A DNA stretch of 8,371 bases from Burkholderiales bacterium (GTDB lineage: Bacteria > Pseudomonadota > Gammaproteobacteria > Burkholderiales > Burkholderiaceae_C). Below are positions 1 to 6,563 of the stretch, in pieces (position 1 is the first letter of the stretch; each line of letters opens with the position of its first letter). Location of the stretch: the NCBI GenBank assembly GCA_025352345.1, contig JANXTP010000223.1, positions 1 through 8,371 of the forward strand, given 5' to 3'. The notes under the pieces were generated by a model. The model did not search any database. It was not told the DNA's origin and was given only the letters and a program-made list of their open reading frames with translations. Both the position numbers and the translations under genes were made by a program.

Positions 1-2230
1 TGTAAACCACGTCGAGCGCAGCTATCTTCTCCGACACGAAAAGCACCCGCTTGCCTTCAGCCAGGCACTGCGCAATCAGGTTACTGATGGTCTGGCTCTT
101 GCCTGTGCCGGGTGGGCCGATGAGCACGAAGTCTTTGCCCCTGACAGCGGCCATCACGGCCGACAACTGCGACGAGTCGGCCGGCAGCGGGCAGAAGGTC
201 TTCTCGGGTGAGAACTCGTGGTCCAGGCGTTTCGGGTTCGGGAATGAAACGCCCTGCGGGTAGCTTTCGCGCGGTGTATCGATCAGGTGTTTGACGACCG
301 GGTTCTCTCGCAACTGGTCGGTACGTTCGGTCAGGTCCTTCCACATCAGGTACTTGGCGAACGAGAACATCGCCAGCACCACGTCTTCCGCGACCTCCCA
401 CCCCTTGATGTCCTTTACTGCCCGGGACACGGCCTTCCAGATGGCCCGCACGTCCAGGCCCGCATCGTCCCTGGGCAGCTCGCCATCGGCGATGCCGAGG
501 TCGAGCTTGAAGTCCTGGCGCAACATCTCGATCAGCGTCGGGTTGAACCGAGGCTCATCGTCGTGCAGGGTGAGCGTGAAGCCCGAGCGCATGCTCTTGC
601 GGTGCAGCGTAACCGGCACCAGGATCAAGGGAGCGCGGTACTTGCTGCCGGGTTTGTCGTTGCGGTTCCATGAGAGGAACCCGAGGGCGACGTACAAGGT
701 GTTGGCACCGCCTTCCTGCAAGGTGGTGCGGGCGCTGCGGTAGAGGTCGACCAAGCGAGGTTCGAGTTCGTCCTGCGCGACGCCGATGAACACCTCGTGG
801 CGCTTCAAGGCGTCGAGCGCGTGCGCGCGGCGCAGATCTTCGCGTTCGCGCCCTTCGTGAATGGCCTGGTTGCGCGGGTCGGCACCATCCATCAGATCGG
901 GCCGCGCCAGCAGCTTCAGCGCCTGCCCGTCGGCCAACAAGTCTTCCAGCGCGCTCGCGTCTGGCGCTTCCAGCTTTAAGGCCTTCTTGCCCGACTTGAA
1001 GTTCAATAGGTTGTTGCGCAAAGACAGATCGAGCAACTTGCGCTGCCAGCGGGCCAGCCGGTCCTTGGGGTCAAGTGCGCGGGGATCTGTTTCGGTGAGG
1101 GTGTCGTCGTCGGGCAGGTCGGGTGGCTCGTCAAAGGTCGGCTCCACGACCTGGGGTTGTTCCGCAATTGGTGCGGCGACCAGGCTCTCGGCGCTGGCCA
1201 GCGGTTTGATGCGCTGCAGCCGCGCGCGTCGGATGTCGACCGCCAATTCGAAGGCTTCTTCGTGCTCTTCCGCGATCTGCTGCGCCGCATGCTGGCTCGC
1301 GAAGCTGAAGCTCGGCGCCGGCCGCTGGGTGGCCAGCGTGGTCTCGAAGAGCAGGAGTTCCTTCAGCTTGACCCGCTTGCGCAGCGCGGTCACGTCGTCG
1401 ACAACCGTAGTCGAAAACTCTTCGGCCTTGAGCCAGACACCGGCGAAGGCGTGCCCCTTCGTAAACACCATCAACGGGTTCAGGCCGGCCTGCTCGATGG
1501 CGGCGCAGAAGAACAGTGCCAGGTCGAGGCAGGTGGCCAGGCCCGACTCGCCGATCTGCGCCGGGCTGCGAACTTTCTGCCCGCTGTGTTCGAAGCTGGC
1601 GGGCGGCAGCGCATAGTCCAGGCCCATCGCAGCGACAGCGCTCCAGATCGCGGAGCTCAGTTCCCAGGCCCGCTTGCCGCCGCCGCGGTAGCCATCGAGT
1701 GCCGGTTGCTTGCCGTTCTTGCGCAGGATGTCGGCCGCTTGCTTCAGCAAGCGCTCGACAGCGGGCTCGTTGGGCTGCACGAAGGCGGCGACCATGTCGG
1801 GCAGATGGTGCGAGATGCCGCCCCATTGGTTGCGCGGCAGCAGCTCGACGGTGCGCTGCAGGGTTGCAAGCGCTTCCGGGCCGGCATCGCGGCGGCGCAG
1901 CGACAGCGTGACGATCGCTGTTTCGGCCTCGGTCAGACGCGTGAGCAGGGTGCCATCGAGTTGCACATCCAGGTCAGTGAGCCGGCGGTTGCCGCCGGCC
2001 GCGAGAACGTCGATGTGCCAGAGCTTCGGCCTGACAAAGGGCGGGATGGAATCGATCCGAAGCTCGAGGTCCTTGGCGTCTTCTTCGGATGCGTTGGTGA
2101 CGCTCAACTCTCGGAGCATCGGCACCGCGTTCTGGAAGTCCGCCAGATTCAGCTTGCTGACGAGCGTCGCATCGATACGAACGCCCAAGCGCTCGCTCTT
2201 CTCGTCGCCCTCGGGCGTCATCACGTCCAT
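1..2230 (-). CDS. DUF4011-type superfamily 1 helicase with transglutaminase-like domain (N-terminal 743 residues, runs off left edge)
   Basis: The frame is open from ATG 2230 to the window edge. An AAGAGGG stretch lies 8-14 bases upstream of the ATG, and a second in-frame Met is at codon 4. Residues about 180-290 look like a transglutaminase/papain-like fold: C234 in TCLDLALFF, H260 in KGHAFAGVW and D279 in VVDDV form a plausible catalytic triad. An acidic, Pro-rich linker (about 355-388) leads to a DUF4011 region starting near residue 390 (ARWQRKLLDLSLRNNLLNF). The Walker A motif GPPGTGKS has its lysine at K711, and motif Ia (VLFVSEKIAALDVVY) ends at the edge. Family members usually run to well over 1,500 residues, with the rest of the SF1 helicase core, DUF3320 and often a C-terminal MTES_1575-type nuclease; all of that would lie outside. 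Its likely role is an ATP-driven nucleic-acid motor, possibly in phage defence. The family call is firm; the biological role is inferred from island context. Confidence 0.9.
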   Translation of the reverse strand, partial: MDVMTPEGDEKSERLGVRIDATLVSKLNLADFQNAVPMLRELSVTNASEEDAKDLELRIDSIPPFVRPKLWHIDVLAAGGNRRLTDLDVQLDGTLLTRLTEAETAIVTLSLRRRDAGPEALATLQRTVELLPRNQWGGISHHLPDMVAAFVQPNEPAVERLLKQAADILRKNGKQPALDGYRGGGKRAWELSSAIWSAVAAMGLDYALPPASFEHSGQKVRSPAQIGESGLATCLDLALFFCAAIEQAGLNPLMVFTKGHAFAGVWLKAEEFSTTVVDDVTALRKRVKLKELLLFETTLATQRPAPSFSFASQHAAQQIAEEHEEAFELAVDIRRARLQRIKPLASAESLVAAPIAEQPQVVEPTFDEPPDLPDDDTLTETDPRALDPKDRLARWQRKLLDLSLRNNLLNFKSGKKALKLEAPDASALEDLLADGQALKLLARPDLMDGADPRNQAIHEGREREDLRRAHALDALKRHEVFIGVAQDELEPRLVDLYRSARTTLQEGGANTLYVALGFLSWNRNDKPGSKYRAPLILVPVTLHRKSMRSGFTLTLHDDEPRFNPTLIEMLRQDFKLDLGIADGELPRDDAGLDVRAIWKAVSRAVKDIKGWEVAEDVVLAMFSFAKYLMWKDLTERTDQLRENPVVKHLIDTPRESYPQGVSFPNPKRLDHEFSPEKTFCPLPADSSQLSAVMAAVRGKDFVLIGPPGTGKSQTISNLIAQCLAEGKRVLFVSEKIAALDVVY

Positions 2231-2275
2231 TGCGCACCACCCTCTTTAGGCTTGGCTGACTTTTGAGCCGTCGAG

Positions 2276-2386
2276 GGCCCCCCTGTGGACCACCTGGCGT
2301 TCAGACCTACAGCCTTCTAGCGCGGCAACCCTGCCAGAAGCATCTTGTCACAGATAGCGCTCAGGGTGAGGGGAGGCCCCCCTGTG
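2276..2386. repeat. 12-base direct repeat pair in the gap before the helicase gene
   Basis: GGCCCCCCTGTG occurs at 2276-2287 and again at 2375-2386, exactly 99 bases apart, in the 233-base gap between the nuclease stop and the helicase start. Each copy sits in a wider purine-rich/C-run context (GAGGG or GGAGG before the C run, GTGG or GTGTGGG after). The gap should hold the helicase promoter on the minus strand, but no convincing -35/-10 pair was found. The copies could be regulator sites or chance similarity in GC-rich DNA. Confidence 0.35.
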
Positions 2387-2463
2387 TGGGCGGCGCGAAT
2401 TGGCTGTGAGGCCGGACTTACTCGCAGCCTCGGTCGCGAGCCCGCCATGACAGAGCTCCTGGC

Positions 2464-3654
2464 TCAACTCCGCGATGGATTTGAGTGCGAGCCGGGCATC
2501 ACCTCCCGCATTGCGTCTTCCAACTGCTTGGCCGTCGGCAGCTTCCCTCGCAGCCGCGCTGGCAGCGCACCCTTCAACTGGTACTCCGCCACGCCGATCG
2601 GGTTGGCCTTGCTCTTCAGCGCGAACTCGACTTCGAGGTTGTCCTTCTCGGCACACAGGATGATGCCGATCGACGGTGCGTCGTCGGGTGCACGCTCTTT
2701 CTCATTGAGCAGGTTCAGGTAGAAGTCCATCTTGCCGGCGTACTCGGGTTCGAACTTGCCGACTTTCAGCTCCACGGCAACCAGTGCCTTCAAGAAGCGG
2801 TGATAGAAGAGCAGATCGATGAAGTATTCGTTGCGCTCGAGCGTGACGCGGTGCTGCCGGCCGATGAAACAGAAGCCGTAGCCCAGCTCCAAGATGAAGT
2901 CGCGCAGCCTGTCGATCAATCGATCTTCGAGCTCGCGCTCCTTGACCTGCTGCCGGATGCCCAGGAACTCCAGGTTGTAGCTACTCCTCAGTGCTTCCTC
3001 CGCCTGCTCGGCCAGGCGCGCGGGCAGCGCCGTCGGGAAGTTGTGGCTCTTGCCCTCCGCCAGTGATCGCTCGTAGGCCTGCGCCTTGATCTGGTTCAGC
3101 AGGACGTTGCGGCTCCAGCCAAAGCGCGCCGCGGCTTGCAGGTAGTACAGACGCTGCGCGGGCTGTTCGATCTTCGCCAGCAGATTGACGTGGTGCCCCC
3201 ACGGGATGGCGACGACCACTTCTCTCACAGCCTGTGAGAGTTTCGCCGTGGGGGCTGCGGGTAGCCCCTTTGCGGACCGGGCGCGCGGGCCAGTTTCTCT
3301 CACAAGCTGTGAGAGAAACTCCGGTGCCGTGTAGGTCTCGTGCAACTGGCGCATGCGCCACAGGTTGATGGCCGAGAAGCCCGTGGTGCTGGGGAAGGCG
3401 CGCTTCAGGTCGCTGGACAACCGCTCGACGACACCGTCGCCCCAGCCTTGAACGGTCTGCTTCTCGCGGATGGCCGCGCCGATGTCCCAGTACAAGCCCA
3501 CCAGCTCTGAGTTGACGGCACGGGCTGCATTGAGTCGTGCCGACGTGATGCGCGTCTTGAGGTCGACCACGAAGGTGGCGTAGTCGAAAGCGATGGTGGT
3601 GCGCGGTCGCATCGGTGCCAATGTAAGCCGGTCAGGTTGGGCTTGCCATTTCAA
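2464..3654 (-). CDS. PD-(D/E)xK nuclease, DUF1016/YhcG family
   Basis: This is a predicted DNA nuclease of the YhcG/DUF1016 family, often found near restriction-modification and other defence genes. From the first possible start it has 396 residues. The N-terminal DUF1016 part (about 25-200) shows LYWDIGAAI, GWGDGVVERLSSDLKRAFP, FSAINLWRMRQLHETY and IPWGHHVNLL. The C-terminal nuclease domain (about 225-390) shows D280 in EYFIDLLFYHR and E295-x-K297 in VAVELKVGKFEPEY, the PD-(D/E)xK signature. The first start is a TTG at 3654 whose TTGA overlaps the integrase stop, so translation may be coupled. The ATG at 3612 (residue 15) is a plausible alternative giving 382 residues. Neither has a good ribosome binding site. 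Residues 114-145 contain two LSQxVRE motifs encoded by DNA palindromes (3222-3320), which may be a small in-frame insertion. Family and catalytic site are clear; start and biological target are uncertain. Confidence 0.9.
   Translation of the reverse strand: MKWQAQPDRLTLAPMRPRTTIAFDYATFVVDLKTRITSARLNAARAVNSELVGLYWDIGAAIREKQTVQGWGDGVVERLSSDLKRAFPSTTGFSAINLWRMRQLHETYTAPEFLSQLVRETGPRARSAKGLPAAPTAKLSQAVREVVVAIPWGHHVNLLAKIEQPAQRLYYLQAAARFGWSRNVLLNQIKAQAYERSLAEGKSHNFPTALPARLAEQAEEALRSSYNLEFLGIRQQVKERELEDRLIDRLRDFILELGYGFCFIGRQHRVTLERNEYFIDLLFYHRFLKALVAVELKVGKFEPEYAGKMDFYLNLLNEKERAPDDAPSIGIILCAEKDNLEVEFALKSKANPIGVAEYQLKGALPARLRGKLPTAKQLEDAMREVMPGSHSNPSRS
3222..3320. repeat. Two related perfect palindromes inside the nuclease gene, 75 bases apart
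   Basis: The first palindrome, CTCTCACAG-C-CTGTGAGAG, is at 3222-3240. The second has 13-base arms AGTTTCTCTCACA (3292-3304) and TGTGAGAGAAACT (3308-3320) around a 3-base spacer. They share the core CTCTCACA/TGTGAGAG. Both are read in the same frame on the minus strand as LSQAVRE (residues 139-145) and LSQLVRE (114-120), exactly 25 codons apart. The reading frame stays intact through both. The arrangement looks like a short palindrome-bounded duplication or insertion in coding sequence. Confidence 0.75.
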
Positions 3655-5015
3655 CCAGTCGCACTCGTGCTCGCCAAACCCGCCTTGCGCCGAGGCTGGC
3701 CGGCCTTGGGCTGGGCTGCGCGGCCTGTCAACTCCCGCACCAGCACATCCAGCGCCTCGCGCTTCTCCAGCATGTAGTCGTGCCCGTCGTAGTGCCGCGC
3801 CTGGATGCCCGTGAGCCCGTGCGACTGCAAGTGCCCGCGGATTTCGCGGCTGATGCGGTTCGCGGCCAGCAGCGTTTCCACGCCGGACCGCACGCGCTTG
3901 AGCTGAAAGCCTTCGATCGCATCACCGACCACCTGGGCGGACCAGCCCGACAGGGTCGTGCCTGAAATTGGCTTGGCGCCCTTCGTCGTGGAGAAGACGT
4001 GGTCACCGGCGCGTTCGAACGCCTGCAGATCGCGTACGGCGGCCTTGACGATCGGCACCGTGTGCGTCCGCGCGCCTCGTCCTGGGCGGCCCTTGGTGTC
4101 GTAGATCGTGATCGAGTCGGCGCGCACGTCTGCCCAGCGCAGGCGCACGAGTTGCTCGATGCGTTGTCCGCCAGTCAGCAGGTGCAAGCGCAGGCACCGA
4201 CCGTGCAGGCCCGGCAGTTTCTCGATCAGTCGCCAGTACGTGCGGAGTTCATCGGCGGTCAGCGGTCGCTTGTCAGCGCAGTCGAAGCGTCCATCGCGGC
4301 GCGTCTGAGCGACCGGGTTGACCTGTACGGCGTAGGCCTTGAAGGCGACCGGAATCGATGCCGTCACGCGCACATCGACGGCGCACTGGAAGGCGGCCCG
4401 CAGGTAGGTTCGCAGCTTGTTCGACGTGCGGCCCTTGCCCTGTTCGGTCAGCCGCCGCAGCATGTCGATCACTTGGTCCTGCATGATCTCGCTCGCCGGC
4501 GTCTGGGCCAGCGCCGGCCAGGCCGTCACTACATGCAGATCGAAGATGTTCTTCGCCTCGCGAGCGCTGATGCGGCCCTGCGTCGCCTGGTGTTTGACGT
4601 AGTCATCGAGCAGGCTGCTCAGCGAATGCGTGGCGCGCGTTGCCGCGGCCTCCTGGTCGGCCAGGTACTGCCGACGCTCGACGGCCTGGGCCTCCTTGAG
4701 CCCACCGACCCCGCGGTGTGCCGCGTGCTTCAGCGACAGCCGGCGACATTGTTCGCGGGCCGCAGCGATGCTCAGGCCGCGTGATGTCGGCTCCAGCTTC
4801 TTGGGCGGCGAGACGGGGTCGTAGGGGCCAATGGGTTCGCGGTGCGTGCGGCCGTCGTTGGCATATCGCCAGTAGAACTGAACCGCGCCGGTGCTCAACC
4901 GGCGCGCCTGCAGGGAGCCCCCTTGCTCCAACTTCTCAAGCGTCACGAAGGTCCCGACGGGCAGTGCCTGAAGCTGTTTCGGCAGCGCCAAAGAGGCTGG
5001 TGCCAGTCCGCTCAT
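3651..5015 (-). CDS. Tyrosine recombinase (site-specific integrase)
   Basis: This is a 454-residue phage/island integrase that would catalyse insertion and excision of the element at the adjacent tRNA-derived site. The start ATG at 5015 has a strong GGGGGA ribosome binding site six bases upstream. The N-terminal part (about 1-125) is a DNA-binding region of the DUF4102-like/arm-binding sort (VQFYWRYANDGRTHREPIG). A SAM-like core-binding domain follows (about 130-230, SLSSLLDDYVKHQ through NKLRTYLRAAFQ). The catalytic domain (about 245-430) contains R285 in LLTGGQRIEQLVRLRW, K308 in YDTKG, R376 of a K-x-x-R box (KRVR), H399 in QSHG and Y409 in ARHYDGH. H and Y are ten residues apart, as usual in this family. 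All catalytic residues are present, so it looks intact and active. The gene reads away from the tRNA scar, and its stop TGA overlaps the TTG start of the nuclease gene. Confidence 0.96.
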   Translation of the reverse strand: MSGLAPASLALPKQLQALPVGTFVTLEKLEQGGSLQARRLSTGAVQFYWRYANDGRTHREPIGPYDPVSPPKKLEPTSRGLSIAAAREQCRRLSLKHAAHRGVGGLKEAQAVERRQYLADQEAAATRATHSLSSLLDDYVKHQATQGRISAREAKNIFDLHVVTAWPALAQTPASEIMQDQVIDMLRRLTEQGKGRTSNKLRTYLRAAFQCAVDVRVTASIPVAFKAYAVQVNPVAQTRRDGRFDCADKRPLTADELRTYWRLIEKLPGLHGRCLRLHLLTGGQRIEQLVRLRWADVRADSITIYDTKGRPGRGARTHTVPIVKAAVRDLQAFERAGDHVFSTTKGAKPISGTTLSGWSAQVVGDAIEGFQLKRVRSGVETLLAANRISREIRGHLQSHGLTGIQARHYDGHDYMLEKREALDVLVRELTGRAAQPKAGQPRRKAGLASTSATG

Positions 5016-5064
5016 TTAAGTCCCCCAATCTTCTGGTGCCAGTCTGGTGCCAGTTTCTGGTGAG
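4997..5064. repeat. CTGGTGCCAGT direct repeats at the integrase start (possible arm-type sites or operator)
   Basis: The 11-base unit CTGGTGCCAGT occurs at 4997-5007 (inside the first codons of the integrase) and in direct tandem at 5033-5043 and 5044-5054. A partial fourth copy, CTGGTGA, is at 5057-5063. Each unit is itself a short palindrome, CTGG-TG-CCAG. The sites flank the integrase ribosome binding site, between the gene and the attachment scar. This is where integrase arm-type sites, excisionase sites or an autoregulatory operator would be expected. The function is inferred from position only. Confidence 0.6.
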
Positions 5065-5122
5065 ATGGTACGGGATCTTCTGAAACCTATGTGTACGTAA
5101 GCTATTGATTTAAAACGGAATA

Positions 5123-5150
5123 AATGTCCCAGGAAATCCCCCAAAATCCC
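5123..5150. repeat. Three phased AAAT..TCCC boxes next to the att site
   Basis: AAATGTCCC (about 5122-5130), AAATCCC (5134-5140) and AAATCCC (5144-5150) place their TCCC ends at 5127, 5137 and 5147, exactly ten bases apart, so on one face of the helix. They lie 12-40 bases from the tRNA-derived attachment core. Phased short A-runs can bend DNA, and integrases often use repeated arm sites in this position. The spacing is seen in the sequence; the role is inferred. Confidence 0.45.
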
Positions 5151-5161
5151 AGTTTGAAGTT

Positions 5162-5206
5162 CTCATAATCCTTTGGTCGTTGGTTCAAGTCCAACACGGC
5201 CTACCA
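5162..5206 (+). other. 3' half of a tRNA gene with CAT anticodon: element attachment site (attR-like scar)
   Basis: Starting at the anticodon loop CTCATAA (5162-5168, anticodon CAT 5164-5166), the sequence fits a tRNA 3' half. It has the 3' strand of the anticodon stem (5169-5173), a variable loop (5174-5178), T-stem GTTGG (5179-5183), T-loop TTCAAGT (5184-5190), T-stem CCAAC (5191-5195), acceptor strand ACGGCCT (5196-5202), discriminator A and encoded CCA (5204-5206). The 5' side (acceptor strand AGGCCGT, D-arm, stem strand AAGGA) is absent from the preceding bases, so homology stops at the anticodon loop. This is the known pattern when a tyrosine recombinase crosses over in a tRNA anticodon loop. 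The intact or rebuilt tRNA should lie at the far left end of the element. CAT could be elongator Met or lysidine-type Ile; the fragment cannot tell them apart. Confidence 0.85.
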
Positions 5207-5553
5207 AAAGATCAAAAATCCAAATCGATTTGGTTGAGCCAGCGGCCACCGCCTGGCTCAAAAAGGCCTCTCGACAAGTCGAGGATCGCCTCAGACGGGA
5301 GCAGCGGGAAAACGCTGTAGCGTTTCGAGGCACCCACAGCCCGTGATCTGTTTGGTTAGCGTCCGTTCTTGCGACGCCCCGTTGTTTCCCGCGTGTCGGG
5401 AAATCCATCAGCTTTGGATTGGTTTTTTCAATAAAATCAATAAGTTGGGATTAACTGTCAACCAATAGACCCAAGTGACACGCGCTAATCCCTTGAGTTT
5501 CTGAATTGCCTGCCCCATGTGCCGCTTGATCGCGGCCTGCAAGAGATTTGACG
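5207..5553. other. Non-coding, hairpin-rich junction between the tRNA scar and the CobW gene
   Basis: No credible gene is seen here. Perfect inverted repeats follow one another: palindrome CCAAATCGATTTGG (5220-5233); stem TTGAGCCAG/CTGGCTCAA (5234-5242 with 5253-5261); CTCGAC/GTCGAG (5270-5275 with 5278-5283); GAGG/CCTC (5281-5292); AAACGCT/AGCGTTT (5310-5316 with 5319-5325); GCGTC/GACGC (5359-5363 with 5373-5377); TTTCCCG/CGGGAAA (5385-5391 with 5397-5403). The last 120 bases before 5554 are simpler and should hold the operon promoter, but no clear sigma-70 pair was found. It could be a structured RNA, the old 3' flank of the tRNA operon, or a remnant recombination region. Confidence 0.6.
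5402..5428 (+). terminator. Weak intrinsic terminator candidate
   Basis: Stem AATCCA (5402-5407) pairs with TGGATT (5415-5420) across a seven-base loop, then GG and six T's (5423-5428). The stem is short and AT-rich, so it is weak. It overlaps the stronger TTTCCCG/CGGGAAA hairpin (5385-5403). It could end transcription coming through the tRNA locus or from an RNA encoded in the hairpin-rich stretch before it. Confidence 0.4.
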
Positions 5554-6561
5554 ATGGCACCCATTCCAGTGACTGTACTGACCGGCTTTCTCGGCGCCGG
5601 CAAAACCACTTTGCTCAACCGGCTGCTGCGCGAAGCCAACGGCAAGCGCTACGCCGTGATCGTCAATGAATACGGCGAGATCGGCATTGATGGCGGCTTG
5701 GTGGTCGGCGCTGACGAAGAGGTCTATGAGTTGAACAACGGCTGCGTTTGTTGCAAGGTGCGTGGCGACCTCGTGCGGGTTGTCAGCAATCTGGTGCGTC
5801 GGCCCGGCGGGTTCGATGGCATCCTGATTGAAACCACTGGCCTCGCCGACCCGGCGCCGGTGGCGCAGACCTTTCAACTCGACGACCTGCTGCGCCAGCA
5901 CACGCGGCTCGACAGCGTGATCTGCGTGGCCGATGCGCGCCACCTTCCGATGCAGCTGAGCTCGATGCCCGAGGCCGGCACGCAGCTGGCTCAGGCCGAC
6001 TTGGTGCTGCTGAACAAGGCGGACTTGGCGGATGAGACGATGCTGGTCGCGTCCGAACATGCCGTGCACGAGCTCAACCCGACTGCTGATGTGCGACGTG
6101 TGGTGCGGGGCGAGTTGCCGCTTTCACAATTGTTTGACCGCCGGGCCTTCGACAACGCGCGGCTGCGTTTGCCTGCCATCGGGCTGGGCAAGCCGGACGG
6201 TGGCCTTCCGTTACATGGGTATCGGCCCGTGAACGCCGGCCGCCACAGCGTCGGCGTGGGCAGCGTGTCGCTCAGTTTCAAGCGGCCGTTTGATCAAACA
6301 CGCTTTCTGCCCTGGTTGCAACGTCTGGTGGTCGAGCACGGCGCTGATTTGCTGCGCGCCAAGGGCATCGTCGCCTTCGGCGGTGAGTCGTACCGCTTCG
6401 TCTTTCAGGCCGTGCACATGACCGTGGACAGCGGGCTGGACCGGCTCTGGGCTGCAGGCGAAACGGTCGAATCGAAGCTGGTTTTCATCGGGAGGCGGTT
6501 GGATGAGTCGGCGCTGCGTGAAGAACTTACCCATTGTTTGGAAGATGTCTGTGAGGTGTAG
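5554..6561 (+). CDS. CobW/COG0523-family metallochaperone GTPase
   Basis: This is a 335-residue G3E-family P-loop GTPase. Family members use GTP to deliver metal (Zn, Co or Fe, depending on the subgroup) to target proteins in the cytoplasm. The start is ATG 5554, with AAGAGA seven bases upstream; an in-frame TTG six bases earlier is less likely. Visible motifs are Walker A GFLGAGKTT (11-19, K17), NEYGEIGID (38-46), the metal-binding CxCC in NNGCVCCKVRGDL (C64, C66, C67), ETTGLADP (93-100) and the guanine-specificity NKAD (154-157). The C-terminal CobW_C domain (about 228-333) includes SVSLSFKRPFD and ESKLVFIGRRLDE. There is no long His-rich linker, unlike some zinc-type members. The next gene starts two bases after the stop, so the two are almost certainly co-transcribed. 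Relatives include nitrile hydratase activators (P47K) and ZNG1-type zinc chaperones; the metal and client cannot be read from sequence. Confidence 0.95.
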   Translation: MAPIPVTVLTGFLGAGKTTLLNRLLREANGKRYAVIVNEYGEIGIDGGLVVGADEEVYELNNGCVCCKVRGDLVRVVSNLVRRPGGFDGILIETTGLADPAPVAQTFQLDDLLRQHTRLDSVICVADARHLPMQLSSMPEAGTQLAQADLVLLNKADLADETMLVASEHAVHELNPTADVRRVVRGELPLSQLFDRRAFDNARLRLPAIGLGKPDGGLPLHGYRPVNAGRHSVGVGSVSLSFKRPFDQTRFLPWLQRLVVEHGADLLRAKGIVAFGGESYRFVFQAVHMTVDSGLDRLWAAGETVESKLVFIGRRLDESALREELTHCLEDVCEV

Positions 6562-6563
6562 TC

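Noticed and set aside
1157..2266. Long plus-strand open frame of 369 codons opposite the helicase gene
   Set aside because: It is the mirror-frame shadow of the helicase coding sequence in GC-rich DNA. The minus-strand product has clear domains and this one has none.
3999..4784. Plus-strand open frame of 261 codons opposite the integrase
   Set aside because: It lies antisense to an intact integrase with all catalytic residues, and its product shows no recognisable motif.
5234..5261. TTGAGCCAG/CTGGCTCAA hairpin as an intrinsic terminator for the tRNA
   Set aside because: It is followed by A's on the plus strand and lacks a T-run on either strand; recorded only as part of the hairpin cluster.
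5163..5408. Minus-strand open frame of 81 codons ending in VGRVGLEPTTKGL
   Set aside because: That peptide is the well-known false product of reading the antisense of a tRNA 3' end. The rest overlaps hairpins and shows no protein features.
5414..5437. Possible sigma-70 promoter for the CobW operon (TTGGAT with TAAAAT)
   Set aside because: The spacing is only 12 bases, too short for a working promoter.
5432..5461. Perfect TTGACA on the minus strand (5456-5461), a possible promoter pointing toward the island
   Set aside because: No good -10 element lies at 16-18 bases, and the hairpin-rich stretch intervenes before any gene.
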